From: Thalassolituus sp. UBA1087
GTDB lineage: Bacteria > Pseudomonadota > Gammaproteobacteria > Pseudomonadales > Oceanobacteraceae
NCBI GenBank assembly: GCA_002314145.1
Contig: DCCG01000045.1
Location: forward strand, 1-64,000
Length of the DNA stretch: 64,000 nucleotides
Direction of reading: 5' to 3'
Part shown: positions 1 through 7,944 of the stretch, one piece after another
Layout of the letters: every line of letters starts with the position of its first letter
Numbering within the stretch: the first letter of the stretch is position 1
Notes under the pieces: generated by a model
What the model saw: the letters and a program-made list of their open reading frames with translations, nothing else
Told to the model about the DNA's origin: nothing
The model's database searches: none
Translations under genes and position numbers: made by a program

Positions 1-34
1 CGGTTGAATCACAGTCGCTTGTTATGTGCTTTAT

Positions 35-490
35 TTATACAATTGAAATATATATGTTTATGTCCGTTTGATTTATGTAATGCTCAAAATCTGTTTTGTA
101 AGCTCTTTTATATTCTGTTTCTTCATTGCTAAAGTAACCCCATACTTTTCCCCAAGTATCTATAACCGCTTGAATTCTCGCGTTGTCATCAGGTGATGTT
201 GCTTTGCCTTCAAAAACGAGATATTTCCCTTTCAGAATGGTGACTTGCTCAAGAGACTCATTAGGATTCTCGGTTCCCGCGAGTACGTTAAATTCACCAT
301 TGGCATCAGATTCATACTCGTAATAGACGCCATAAACTCTTTCACCTGCTTGATAATTGACAGAAACTTCGCGGTCGAATTGTTGCCATGTTTTTCCTAT
401 TTTGGCAGTTTCAGGACCCATCTCATTTGCATTAGTTGTCCTTACCGAAATTCCATATATCTGTTTTTCATTAACATCTACAACTTTCAT
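35..490 (-). CDS. GyrI-like / AraC effector-binding domain protein (integron cassette)
   Basis: A protein of about 151 residues made almost entirely of one small-molecule-binding domain of the GyrI/AraC effector-binding type. The pattern visible is the KTWQQFDREV segment near the middle, then GVYYEYESDANGEF and a late GxxxxAYKTDFEHY segment, which is the usual ending of this fold. The start at 490 is preferred over the ATG at 517 because GGAG lies 6 bases upstream of it, while the upstream ATG sits inside the attC core. It is read away from the integrase, as cassette genes are. Stand-alone domains of this kind are common integron cargo and may bind drugs or metabolites; the ligand here is unknown. 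Confidence 0.75.
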   Translation of the reverse strand: MKVVDVNEKQIYGISVRTTNANEMGPETAKIGKTWQQFDREVSVNYQAGERVYGVYYEYESDANGEFNVLAGTENPNESLEQVTILKGKYLVFEGKATSPDDNARIQAVIDTWGKVWGYFSNEETEYKRAYKTDFEHYINQTDINIYISIV

Positions 491-513
491 AACTTCTCCA
501 TGCTTGTTTTTAC

Positions 514-602
514 ACATAACGCCAAAAATAAGCGGCGGCCCGACAGGGGCGTCCGGTGGAGGCCGCCAGGCCGGAACGAACTTGATTGACTTGTTAAAAG
601 CT
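514..602 (-). repeat. attC recombination site between cassettes 1 and 2
   Basis: On the minus strand the site begins with TTTTAAC (near 600), which overlaps the stop codon of the upstream cassette gene, and ends with the core GTTATGT at 514-520. Between them are inverted arms containing GGCGGCC and GGCCGCC that can pair to the folded single-strand form recognised by integron integrases. Length about 89 bases fits attC. The orientation agrees with cassettes inserted at an attI next to the integrase. Confidence 0.8.
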
Positions 603-894
603 ATCGCAGGCCACCCAAAGCCATGAGGGCAACAAACGATACCAGCCTGCCAACGATGACCATCAAAATAATATCTGGCCAGATACTGGCTTTGCTGAAC
701 TTTTTGAGAAGCACAAAAAGCACAACGATTGATAAGATCCAGCCTGCGGTCGGAACCAAAGCAACAGCGGCAGCTCCACCCGCTGCAATTACGGTTTCAC
801 TCAAAGCTAAATCTACAGATGTGATTTTTGCGGCAAGCCACAAAACCACACCGCCAATTAAGGCATCCAGAACGACAACTACCAACTCATCCAT
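601..894 (-). CDS. Small hydrophobic membrane protein (integron cassette)
   Basis: A 97-residue protein that is mostly hydrophobic, with about three predicted membrane segments (residues about 5-22, 33-62 and 74-95) and few charges apart from a short KKFSKAS segment. AAGGA lies a suitable distance upstream of the ATG. The stop codon touches the first half of the next attC, typical of cassette genes with almost no 3' untranslated sequence. I do not recognise a family; no function is proposed. Unknown small membrane proteins are frequent in sedentary chromosomal integrons. Confidence 0.65.
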   Translation of the reverse strand: MDELVVVVLDALIGGVVLWLAAKITSVDLALSETVIAAGGAAAVALVPTAGWILSIVVLFVLLKKFSKASIWPDIILMVIVGRLVSFVALMALGGLR

Positions 895-910
895 GAGGTT
901 TATCCTTACC

Positions 911-1010
911 TTTTAACGCCGTGGTAAGGGGCAGCTGAAGCAACGCGTAAGCTGTCCCGCGCAGGCCGCGTCTTTTGCGGCCGGAGTGAACTTGACCACC
1001 TTGTTATGTG
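911..1010 (-). repeat. attC recombination site between cassettes 2 and 3
   Basis: On the minus strand the left end is CACATAAC at 1003-1010, which contains the stop codon of the neighbouring gene, and the right core is GTTAAAA at 911-917. The intervening sequence holds GC-rich inverted arms (GGCCGCAAAAGACGCGGCC at about 964-982). About 100 bases long. The GTTAAAA core differs from the GTTATGT core of the other junctions. Confidence 0.78.
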
Positions 1011-1312
1011 TTTTCACGCACCAGGTTCTCGATTACTGTAAATGTGAAGCTGGCTGTGATTTCACCCTGTTTATTCAGCCTAAAAGTATTTATACCCTTG
1101 CGTTTAGTAGAGGGCATAAAAGACGTAAAGCTCAATTCATTATTGCGCCAGACAACTTCGCTTATCTCGAATTTCTCTCCATCATTCAGATCGATTCCAC
1201 TCACTATTGGATTCGATTCAGTTCCAGAGATTTCGTACATCGCCAAGTAATCATCACTATCCCACGGTGCGGAATGCTTCCAACTTCCTTTTATTTGGTC
1301 AAATTCACTCAT
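1004..1312 (-). CDS. Hypothetical protein (first integron cassette)
   Basis: About 102 residues from the ATG at 1312. It contains KGSWKHSAPWDSDDY, SGTESNPIVSGIDLNDGEKFEISEVVWRN spread through the first half and a C-terminal strand-rich part ending ENLVRENT. The pattern of alternating hydrophobic strands suggests a small beta-rich domain. The gene follows the attI junction directly, so it is the cassette nearest the integrase and the one most likely to be transcribed from an integron promoter. Its stop codon overlaps the attC. Only a weak CAGG lies upstream of the start. No family recognised. Confidence 0.65.
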   Translation of the reverse strand: MSEFDQIKGSWKHSAPWDSDDYLAMYEISGTESNPIVSGIDLNDGEKFEISEVVWRNNELSFTSFMPSTKRKGINTFRLNKQGEITASFTFTVIENLVRENT

Positions 1313-1321
1313 ACCTGATTC

Positions 1322-1390
1322 ACACATAACAGCTTATTAGTATGCACGCACACTTATCCCGGGCGACTATTTCGAGAAACCCTTCGTAAC
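1322..1390 (-). other. Probable attI site (insertion point of cassettes)
   Basis: The core GTTATGT (minus strand, 1322-1328) is the junction between the last cassette and the integrase leader, where attI is expected. There is no attC-like inverted structure on the integrase side. The boundaries of attI are only approximate because attI sites differ between integron classes. The stretch 1391-1598 between this site and the LexA box shows no gene. Confidence 0.55.
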
Positions 1391-1598
1391 CCATTGATCC
1401 AACTAAAGAATCGTCCATAACCCAAAAATCCCTTCCAGAAAAACGCGCACGCCTGTTAATTCCGCATTGCAATGCACATAAACTTGTAAACCCAGTCTAC
1501 AAGTTGTTGATTCTATTGCATTTACCTTACTACCCTCTGGCAAAACGAGCAAGAGTAAATGTAAAGTGTGCCAGATTTCTTGATTTTATAAAAATATA

Positions 1599-1614
1599 CT
1601 GTATATATAAACAG
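1599..1614. promoter_or_regulatory. LexA (SOS) box in the intI promoter
   Basis: CTGTATATATAAACAG matches the gammaproteobacterial LexA consensus CTG-TATATATATA-CAG at all but one position and has intact CTG and CAG ends. It lies 25 bases upstream of the intI start, within the likely promoter. Known for many integrons: LexA represses intI and DNA damage or conjugation induces it. That regulation here is an inference from the site. Confidence 0.88.
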
Positions 1615-1638
1615 CATATATAACACCCGGAGGCCAGG

Positions 1639-2601
1639 ATGGCGAAAAGTAAGTTTCTGACTGAAATCCGTGAGTACATGCGCCTGCACGGCTACAGCAT
1701 CCGCACAGAACATACTTACATTTACTGGATCAGGTTTTACATTCGTTTTCATCGCCTGCAGCATCCATCAGCCTTAGGGCCGGATCACGTGGTGATGTTT
1801 CTGAGTTTTCTGGCGAATAAACGCGACGTGTCAATCAATACCCAAAAGATCGCGCTGAACGCTTTAGCATTCCTGTATAACAATTATCTTAACCAGCCTT
1901 TGGGCGAACTTGGATTTACTTTTGCTACTCGCCCGAGAACACTACCAACCGTTCTGTCCTCCACTGAAGTCGGACAGATCCTGAGATGGTGTGAACCCCG
2001 GGATCGGTTAATTTTTTCCTTATTATTCGGATCAGGCTTAAGAATTTCGGAATGCCTGCGACTCAGAATCAAAGATTTCGACTTTAACCGCGGCTCTCTG
2101 ACTATTCATGATGGCAAAGGTGCTAAAGATCGCGTTACTGTCCTTCCGCACAGTCTGAAGCCTCTTTGCTCGGATTTCTTTAATAAGGCCCTACAGATTC
2201 AACAAGCTGACAACCAAAAAGGCATTGGACCATCTATTCCTGGTGCATTAGGCCGGAAATACCCGTCTGCTCACCGACAGACTGCATGGATGTTTTTATT
2301 CCCATCGACAGGACTTTGTAATCACCCGACGACTGGCGTTTTGTGTCGTCATCATTTACATGATTCTGTTCCGCGTAAAGCGCTTAAGCAGGCGGTCATT
2401 GACGCCGGACTTACGCATAAACGCATAACCTGCCATACCTTCAGGCACAGCTTTGCTACCGAGCTATTGCGTAACGGCCGGGATATCAGAACGGTACAGG
2501 AGTTGTTAGGCCACAGCGATGTTGCAACCACTCAGATTTACACTCATGTGATTGGCGAACATTTTGCCGGAACATCCAGCCCGTTAGATATGTTGAACTG
2601 A
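1639..2601 (+). CDS. intI: Integron integrase (tyrosine recombinase)
   Basis: A 320-residue tyrosine recombinase that joins attC and attI sites. The N-terminal SAM-like DNA-binding domain covers about residues 1-95. Catalytic residues visible are R135 (GSGLRISE), K160, H266 and R269 (HTFRH), H292 (LLGHSD) and Tyr301 (QIYTHV). The integron-specific insert that recognises flipped-out attC bases is present between about 208 and 242 (FLFPS and RHHLHDS), which separates it from XerC/D. GGAGG lies 5 bases before the ATG. It is read opposite to the cassettes, as usual. The frame is intact and all catalytic residues are present, so it is probably active. Confidence 0.97.
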   Translation: MAKSKFLTEIREYMRLHGYSIRTEHTYIYWIRFYIRFHRLQHPSALGPDHVVMFLSFLANKRDVSINTQKIALNALAFLYNNYLNQPLGELGFTFATRPRTLPTVLSSTEVGQILRWCEPRDRLIFSLLFGSGLRISECLRLRIKDFDFNRGSLTIHDGKGAKDRVTVLPHSLKPLCSDFFNKALQIQQADNQKGIGPSIPGALGRKYPSAHRQTAWMFLFPSTGLCNHPTTGVLCRHHLHDSVPRKALKQAVIDAGLTHKRITCHTFRHSFATELLRNGRDIRTVQELLGHSDVATTQIYTHVIGEHFAGTSSPLDMLN

Positions 2602-2627
2602 TCCTTAATTTCCCATGTAACCGGCAC

Positions 2628-2655
2628 AAAAAAACCGGCCGAAGCCGGTTTTTTT
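2628..2655. terminator. Bidirectional terminator after intI
   Basis: A 12-base-pair stem, AAAAAAACCGGC with its complement, closed by a CGAA loop, with an A run on the left and a T run on the right. It can end intI transcription rightward and transcription coming from fadA leftward. Confidence 0.88.
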
Positions 2656-2694
2656 AGAAGCGCCCCAGAATATGGAGCGCGTCGCGAGCGATGG

Positions 2695-2825
2695 CTGACC
2701 GAGGCAAAGATCTCTGAGCAAGCGGAGTGTAGTTAGCCTACATGAGGCAGATTTTTGCTCCTGCAAAATCTGCATTTCCGCCATCCATGGCGGTCACATC
2801 ACGAGAGATCTTTAACAAAGGTCAG
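2695..2825. repeat. Multi-hairpin element between intI and fadA
   Basis: Closing arms CTGACC (2695-2700) with GGTCAG (2820-2825), then AAAGATCTCT (2706-2715) with AGAGATCTTT (2804-2813), enclose three separate hairpins: TGTAG/CTACA (2728-2742), GCAGATTTT/AAAATCTGC with TGCTCCTGC between (2747-2773), and CCGCCAT-CC-ATGGCGG (2778-2793). The whole could fold like a clover leaf in either strand. It may be a small mobile repeat, a structured 3' untranslated region of fadBA, or an unknown RNA. No coding frame is evident. Confidence 0.6.
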
Positions 2826-2841
2826 GCGAGCGCAGTAGCGC

Positions 2842-4020
2842 TCAGTCCATACGCTCCCATACAGTAGCAATACCCTGCCCCAGACCAATACACATGGTTG
2901 AGACACCGTACTTACCACCTTCCTGCTCAAGCACGTTGATCAGTGTGGTGGAGATACGGGCACCGGAACAACCCAGAGGGTGACCCAGTGCGATCGCGCC
3001 GCCGTGGATGTTGATGCGGGAATCAGCGATTTCTTTCAGTTTCAGATCCTTGATGCAAGGCAGAGACTGAGCAGCAAAGGCTTCGTTCAGTTCCCAGTAG
3101 TCGATGTCGGTGGTGTCCAGGCCGGCACGCTTCAGTGCTTTTTTGGTGGCCGGAACCGGGCCGTAACCCATGATCGCAGCGTCAACACCGGCAACTGCCA
3201 TAGACACGATACGTGCACGTGGCTTGAGACCCAGTTGCTGAGCTTTTTCATAGCTCATCAGCAGCATGGCCGCTGCACCATCGGTGATCTGTGAAGAAGT
3301 ACCGGCAGTTACGGTACCGCTCTTAGGATCGAATGCAGGACGCAGGCCTGACAGGCTTTCTGCTGTGGTTTCCGGACGAATGGTTTCGTCTTCGGTTACC
3401 AGAACTTCTTTACCGTCGGCGTCATGGCCGTACATCGGGATGATTTCGTTTTTGAACTTACCGTCCAGGGTCGCTTTGTGCGCCAGGCGGTGAGAACGTG
3501 CTGCGAATTCATCCTGCTGTTCACGGGTAATACCGTGCATTTTACCCAGCATTTCCGCTGTCAGACCCATCATGTTAGAGGCTTTGGCGAAGTACTTGGA
3601 CGATTCCGGATTGTGGTCAAAACCGTGCTGCATGTTCACGTGGCCCATGTGCTCCACACCACCCACAACGAATACATCGCCGTTACCGGTCTGAATTGCC
3701 TGAGCGGCGGTGTGAATAGCAGACATCGCGGAACCACACAGGCGGTTCACGGTCAGGGCGCCGGCTTCTTTCGGCACAACGGTCATCAGACCGATCTGAC
3801 GGGCGACGTTAAAGCCCTGTTCCAGCGTCTGGTTGACACAGCCCCAGATGATATCTTCAACCTCGGCCGGGTTAGCAGCCGGGTTGCGTTCAAACAGTGC
3901 GTTGATCAGATTGGCAGAGATAGTCTCTGCACGTACGTTGCGGAATACGCCACCTTTGGAACGACCCATTGGTGAGCGCACGGCATCAACAACAACTACG
4001 TCTTTTGGATTGTAAGACAT
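2842..4020 (-). CDS. fadA: 3-ketoacyl-CoA thiolase FadA (beta subunit)
   Basis: Thiolase of 392 residues that performs the last step of aerobic beta-oxidation, cleaving 3-ketoacyl-CoA with CoA. Seen are the nucleophilic cysteine near residue 95 in NRLCGSAMSAI, the NEAF motif (ELNEAFAAQ), and the C-terminal GGAIALGHPLGCSGAR with His and Cys needed for catalysis. The ATG at 4020 is chosen because AGGAG lies upstream and the protein then begins like other FadA proteins; a longer frame to 4215 only overlaps fadB. It follows fadB by 25 bases and forms the alpha2beta2 trifunctional complex with it in the cytoplasm. Confidence 0.97.
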   Translation of the reverse strand: MSYNPKDVVVVDAVRSPMGRSKGGVFRNVRAETISANLINALFERNPAANPAEVEDIIWGCVNQTLEQGFNVARQIGLMTVVPKEAGALTVNRLCGSAMSAIHTAAQAIQTGNGDVFVVGGVEHMGHVNMQHGFDHNPESSKYFAKASNMMGLTAEMLGKMHGITREQQDEFAARSHRLAHKATLDGKFKNEIIPMYGHDADGKEVLVTEDETIRPETTAESLSGLRPAFDPKSGTVTAGTSSQITDGAAAMLLMSYEKAQQLGLKPRARIVSMAVAGVDAAIMGYGPVPATKKALKRAGLDTTDIDYWELNEAFAAQSLPCIKDLKLKEIADSRINIHGGAIALGHPLGCSGARISTTLINVLEQEGGKYGVSTMCIGLGQGIATVWERMD

Positions 4021-4045
4021 GGTATAAATTCTCCTGGTGCGCTTA

Positions 4046-6193
4046 TTAACCGAAGTAGCTTTCGCCGTTCGCAGCCATTTCACGCATACGATCGGTTGGT
4101 TTGTACAGGTTACCCAGGCCTTCAAACTTGTCGCACAGAGCAACAAATTCAGCCATACCCACGGTGTCCATGTAACGGCATGCACCGCCACGGAATGGAG
4201 GGAAACCAATACCAAAGATCAGACCCATATCCGCTTCGTTCGGTGTATCAACGATACCCTCTTCCAGACAGCGGGCCACTTCGATGCACATTGGAATCAT
4301 GCAACGCGCGATAATTTCGTCTGCGTCAAATTCTTTGGCTTCAGCAACGACTGGCTTGATCAGCTCGTAAGTTGCTTCATCAACCACTTTCTTCGGCTTG
4401 CCTTTCTTATCGGTTTCATACTTGTAGAAGCCGATGTTGTTTTTCTGTCCGTAACGTTCGTTTTCGAACATCACTTCCATGGCAGTTTTGTAGTCTGCCT
4501 TCATGCGATCCGGGAAGCCTTCTGCCATCACTTCGTTGGCGTGAACACCGGTATCAATACCAACAACGTCGAGCAGGTAAGCAGGCCCCATCGGGAAACC
4601 GAATTTTTCCATCACTTTGTCGACTTTCTGGAAGTCTGCGCCATCGCGCACCAGACCAGCAAAACCAGCAAAATATGGGAAGAGTACACGGTTGACCAGG
4701 AAGCCAGGGCAGTCGTTTACAACGATCGGGGTTTTACCCATTTTCTTGGCATAAGAAACCACGGTGGCAACCGCATCTTCGGACGTTTTCTTACCACGGA
4801 TCACTTCCACCAGCGGCATCATGTGTACCGGGTTAAAGAAGTGCATACCGAGGAAGTTTTCCGGACGCTTCAGGTCTTCCGCCAGCAGGTCGATGGAAAT
4901 AGTGGACGTGTTTGACGTCACGATGGTGTCTTCGCTGACGTTGTCTTCCAGCTCGGCCAGAACCATTTTCTTCACTTTCGGGTTTTCAACCACGGCTTCA
5001 ACCACGGTATCCACATCACCGAATTCAGCATAAGACAGAGTCGGACGGATGCGGTTCAGGGTTTCACCCATCGCATACGGCTTCATCTTCTTCTTCTCTA
5101 CCCGCTTGGACAGCAGCTTGTTGGCTTCTGACAGACCCAGTTCGATACCGGCTTCGGCGATATCTTTCATCATGATCGGGGTGCCTTTCAGTGCAGACTG
5201 ATACGCGATACCGCCGCCCATGATACCAGCACCCAGTACGGCTGCTTTGTTGGTGTCTTTGGCTTGCTTGTCGAAATCTTTGGCTTTTTTCTTCAGCAGC
5301 TGGTCGTTCAGGAACAGACCGATCAGAGCCTGAGATTCTGTGGTTTTTGCCAGCTTCGCGAATCCTTTGGATTCGGCATCCAGTGCTTTATCACGGCCGG
5401 CATTGGCCGCTTTCTGCATGGTTTTAATTGCCTGAATCGGTGCCGGGTACTGACCTTTGGTCTGGCCAGCTACAAAACCTTTGGCGGTTTCGAAAACCAT
5501 CATCTGTTCCATCGTGTTCAGATGCAGTTTGGACTGTTTCTCTTCACGACGTGCCTGCCAGTTGATGTCACCGGCGATGGCTTCTTTCAGCATGGCAATG
5601 GATTGCTCACGCAGTTTGTCTGCTGTCACAACCGCATCAACAGCACCGTCTTTCAGTGCTTTTTCCGGCTTGTTTTCAGCGCCCATGCAGATCCATTCGA
5701 TGGCATTGTCTGCACCGATGACGCGTGGCAGACGAACCGTACCACCGAAACCTGGCATCAGGCCCAGTTTTACTTCAGGCAGACCGACTTTGGCTTTGTC
5801 AGACATGACACGCAGGTCAGAGGCCAGACACATTTCGAAGCCGCCGCCCAGCGCGATACCATTGATCGCGACCAGTGTTGGTACAGTCAGGTCTTCGTAA
5901 GCATTGAAGATCTGGTTGGCTTCCAGACACCAGGCTGCAATTTCGTCTTCTTCTTTTTTGAAGGCTTCACCGAATTCGGTGATATCAGCGCCTACGATGA
6001 AAACGTCTTTTCCAGAAGTAACCAGAACACCTTTCACATCAGCGTTGCCTTTAATAGCTTCAACGCCTGCTTTGAGGTCTTCCAGAGTAACGCGGTTAAA
6101 CTTGTTTACAGAGTCGCCCTGCAGATCGAATTTCAGTTCGGCGATGCCGTCTTCGATCATGTTTACCGTGATGGCTTTACCTTCGTAAATCAT
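4046..6193 (-). CDS. fadB: Fatty-acid oxidation complex subunit alpha FadB
   Basis: A 715-residue fusion of enoyl-CoA hydratase/isomerase (about 1-190) and 3-hydroxyacyl-CoA dehydrogenase (about 315-715). The hydratase part shows the oxyanion-hole segment INGIALGGGFEMCLASD and LGLMPGFGGTVRLPR; the dehydrogenase part shows the nucleotide-binding GAGIMGGGIA and the catalytic-His segment GMHFFNPVHMMP. The ATG at 6193 has GGAG 8 bases upstream and gives the family length. First gene of the fadBA operon; together they turn enoyl-CoA into acetyl-CoA plus a shortened acyl-CoA. Probably induced by fatty acids through the operator at 6299-6316. Confidence 0.97.
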   Translation of the reverse strand: MIYEGKAITVNMIEDGIAELKFDLQGDSVNKFNRVTLEDLKAGVEAIKGNADVKGVLVTSGKDVFIVGADITEFGEAFKKEEDEIAAWCLEANQIFNAYEDLTVPTLVAINGIALGGGFEMCLASDLRVMSDKAKVGLPEVKLGLMPGFGGTVRLPRVIGADNAIEWICMGAENKPEKALKDGAVDAVVTADKLREQSIAMLKEAIAGDINWQARREEKQSKLHLNTMEQMMVFETAKGFVAGQTKGQYPAPIQAIKTMQKAANAGRDKALDAESKGFAKLAKTTESQALIGLFLNDQLLKKKAKDFDKQAKDTNKAAVLGAGIMGGGIAYQSALKGTPIMMKDIAEAGIELGLSEANKLLSKRVEKKKMKPYAMGETLNRIRPTLSYAEFGDVDTVVEAVVENPKVKKMVLAELEDNVSEDTIVTSNTSTISIDLLAEDLKRPENFLGMHFFNPVHMMPLVEVIRGKKTSEDAVATVVSYAKKMGKTPIVVNDCPGFLVNRVLFPYFAGFAGLVRDGADFQKVDKVMEKFGFPMGPAYLLDVVGIDTGVHANEVMAEGFPDRMKADYKTAMEVMFENERYGQKNNIGFYKYETDKKGKPKKVVDEATYELIKPVVAEAKEFDADEIIARCMIPMCIEVARCLEEGIVDTPNEADMGLIFGIGFPPFRGGACRYMDTVGMAEFVALCDKFEGLGNLYKPTDRMREMAANGESYFG

Positions 6194-6298
6194 CAACTGA
6201 TCTCCACATGGTGGTTAGCTTTTTGCCTGACAGATATCGCCTGTCAGCATTCTGCCGGTTGGTGAAACAATGCCCTTAACTGTTCAAAAAACGAACGA

Positions 6299-6316
6299 TT
6301 CATACGGGCGTTTGAA
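6299..6316. promoter_or_regulatory. PsrA-like operator upstream of fadBA
   Basis: Read on the minus strand the site is TTCAAACGCCCGTATGAA, which fits the TTCAAAC-N4-GTTTGAA palindrome bound by PsrA-type fatty-acid regulators of pseudomonads with a single mismatch. It lies about 105 bases before the fadB start. PsrA represses fadBA in Pseudomonas until long-chain fatty acids bind; the assignment here is by sequence similarity only. The rest of the gap 6194-6640 shows no convincing gene; it also contains a TTACA-GAT-TGTAA inverted repeat at 6531-6543 upstream of the next rightward gene. Confidence 0.55.
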
Positions 6317-6640
6317 TCTGAGAGGCACACATTCATGCAAAGTGGCCGGAAAGTCAATAGATGGTTCGGAATTGCCCGGGCCATCTGTCTGTTTTTCAGC
6401 CAGAATCGACCCGTATGGCCTTTATATTGACCGCCCGTCCGGGCAAAGACTCTAATAATATTTTATTAAAATCAGCCGCTTAGCCTGATTAAACAGTGTT
6501 TTCAGGGCGTTGGGACTGTTGAGTTTTTTGTTACAGATTGTAATAGCCCCTAGGGATCAGAGGGCCGTTCTCATAAACTTCAATCAATACAGCCGTGCTG
6601 AAAAGGCTGTAATCAGCCATAACAACAAGAAGAAAATATA

Positions 6641-7438
6641 ATGAAATCCGCTATCAACCTGCTCCGTTCCGGAGTTCTGCTGGGGGTTCTGCTGTCGTTG
6701 AGCCATACCGCTCTGGCCACGCCACAGCAGCTGCTGAGTGACCTGCAACACATGCGCCTGGCGGCAACCAATGCCGTGACCAATTTTTATATGTTTTCCG
6801 GTCTGGATGCTGACAGTAAGTACGAGCGCCGTATCGACGCTGCCATGGGCCGCTTTTCCGCTGCACTGAACAGCGCGCGGGCGCTGGCTGGCGTGAATCG
6901 TCTGGGGGATGAAATCGCCGCCATCGAAGTGCAGTGGAATACCATTGGCAAGCTGATGGCAACCAACCGTAAAGATATGCTCACCCAGGGCTTCCCCAAT
7001 GTCCGCCTGGTGGATGAAATGGGCCGTACCAGTGCCGATCTGGTCAATCAGATATCCGCCGCTTACCAGACGCTGGAAGAATCCAGTGGCATCCGTCCCA
7101 GCCCGGTGGTGGAAAAAGCCCGCGATCTGGCGCTGCTGATGGAAGAAATCACTTCTCAGTATGCTGCCCGCGGTACGACTAACCTTGGGCAGGTGTTTAT
7201 GGGCAGTTATGAACGCACGCTGACAGACATGGCCGAAGACTTCCATAAGCAGCTGCAGGCTCTGGAGGGCATGGTCCGTTCTGAACAGAACGATATTCTG
7301 ATGAACAGCGTGAACAGTAAATGGCGCTTTATGGAAGAACGCATCAGAAACTACAACGAAAATACTGTGCCGTTTCTGGTGGTCAGCTATAACGACCGCA
7401 TTGTGGAGCATCTGGAAGAACTGGAAAGCCGGTTCTGA
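6641..7438 (+). CDS. Exported helical protein, PilJ N-terminal-like
   Basis: 265 residues with a clear signal peptide (about 1-26, ending SLSHTALA) and then an almost wholly helical body. The layout, with LQHMRLAATNAVTNFYMFSGLDAD near the start and repeated long amphipathic helices, resembles periplasmic helical-bundle sensors such as the N-terminal part of PilJ-type receptors, but there is no membrane anchor or signalling domain after it. It therefore looks like a free periplasmic protein. It stands alone, read away from fadBA and convergent with the next gene. Function unknown; the similarity is a weak impression rather than a firm family match. Confidence 0.8.
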   Translation: MKSAINLLRSGVLLGVLLSLSHTALATPQQLLSDLQHMRLAATNAVTNFYMFSGLDADSKYERRIDAAMGRFSAALNSARALAGVNRLGDEIAAIEVQWNTIGKLMATNRKDMLTQGFPNVRLVDEMGRTSADLVNQISAAYQTLEESSGIRPSPVVEKARDLALLMEEITSQYAARGTTNLGQVFMGSYERTLTDMAEDFHKQLQALEGMVRSEQNDILMNSVNSKWRFMEERIRNYNENTVPFLVVSYNDRIVEHLEELESRF

Positions 7439-7470
7439 CAGCGTTTTTTATGTGTTTTTATGGCAGCGTT

Positions 7471-7944
7471 TTATAAAAACTGCTCCATAAAATGCCGGTA
7501 GGCCGCAACGCTGGCGGATTTTCTTTCCGCTGGCATCAGCACCACGCGGTTTTCGTACACTTCCAGCAACAGCAGATCATCCTGTAGTGCCGGCCATGCC
7601 TGACGGATTTTTTCCGCGTCCTGTTCGCTGCCCTGATTGTGCCAGCACAGCCCCTCCGGCAGTCCGTCGGTATCCCAGCCGGGCTGTCCTGCCACGCGGA
7701 ATTTCAGCTCACCGCCCTGCTGATTACCGGGCCGCACCAGGGTGTAACTGGTGGCGGTGATGTCGTCACGGATACCGGTTTTGGCGGAATCCGGTTTAAA
7801 GGTGAACTGACGTATCTGCAGGCCACTTCTTATGGCGTCCAGGCGCAGCCCGGAGAGACGCTTATCGCGCTGGCTGGGCTTCAGCCAGTAGACGGAGCCA
7901 AAAATGGTGAGGATGACGAATGCCAATACCAGCCAGAAAATCAT
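7471..7944 (-). CDS. Membrane-anchored hypothetical protein downstream of uup
   Basis: 157 residues with one N-terminal membrane segment (about 1-21) and a soluble remainder containing YWLKPSQRDKRLSGLRLDAI and a C-terminal domain ending FMEQFL. The start overlaps the uup stop by four bases (ATGA), indicating translational coupling. The topology, a short anchor followed by a basic cytoplasmic segment, recalls YajC-like single-span proteins, but the sequence of the soluble part does not fit YajC and I do not assign it. The tight coupling suggests it is made together with the ABC-F protein. Confidence 0.78.
   Translation of the reverse strand: MIFWLVLAFVILTIFGSVYWLKPSQRDKRLSGLRLDAIRSGLQIRQFTFKPDSAKTGIRDDITATSYTLVRPGNQQGGELKFRVAGQPGWDTDGLPEGLCWHNQGSEQDAEKIRQAWPALQDDLLLLEVYENRVVLMPAERKSASVAAYRHFMEQFL

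Noticed and set aside
2842..4215. A longer fadA from an upstream start
   Set aside because: The extra residues overlap fadB and do not look like thiolase. The start at 4020 has AGGAG upstream.
6270..6455. A short rightward frame in the fadB upstream region
   Set aside because: It overlaps the PsrA-like site and has no ribosome site or domain.
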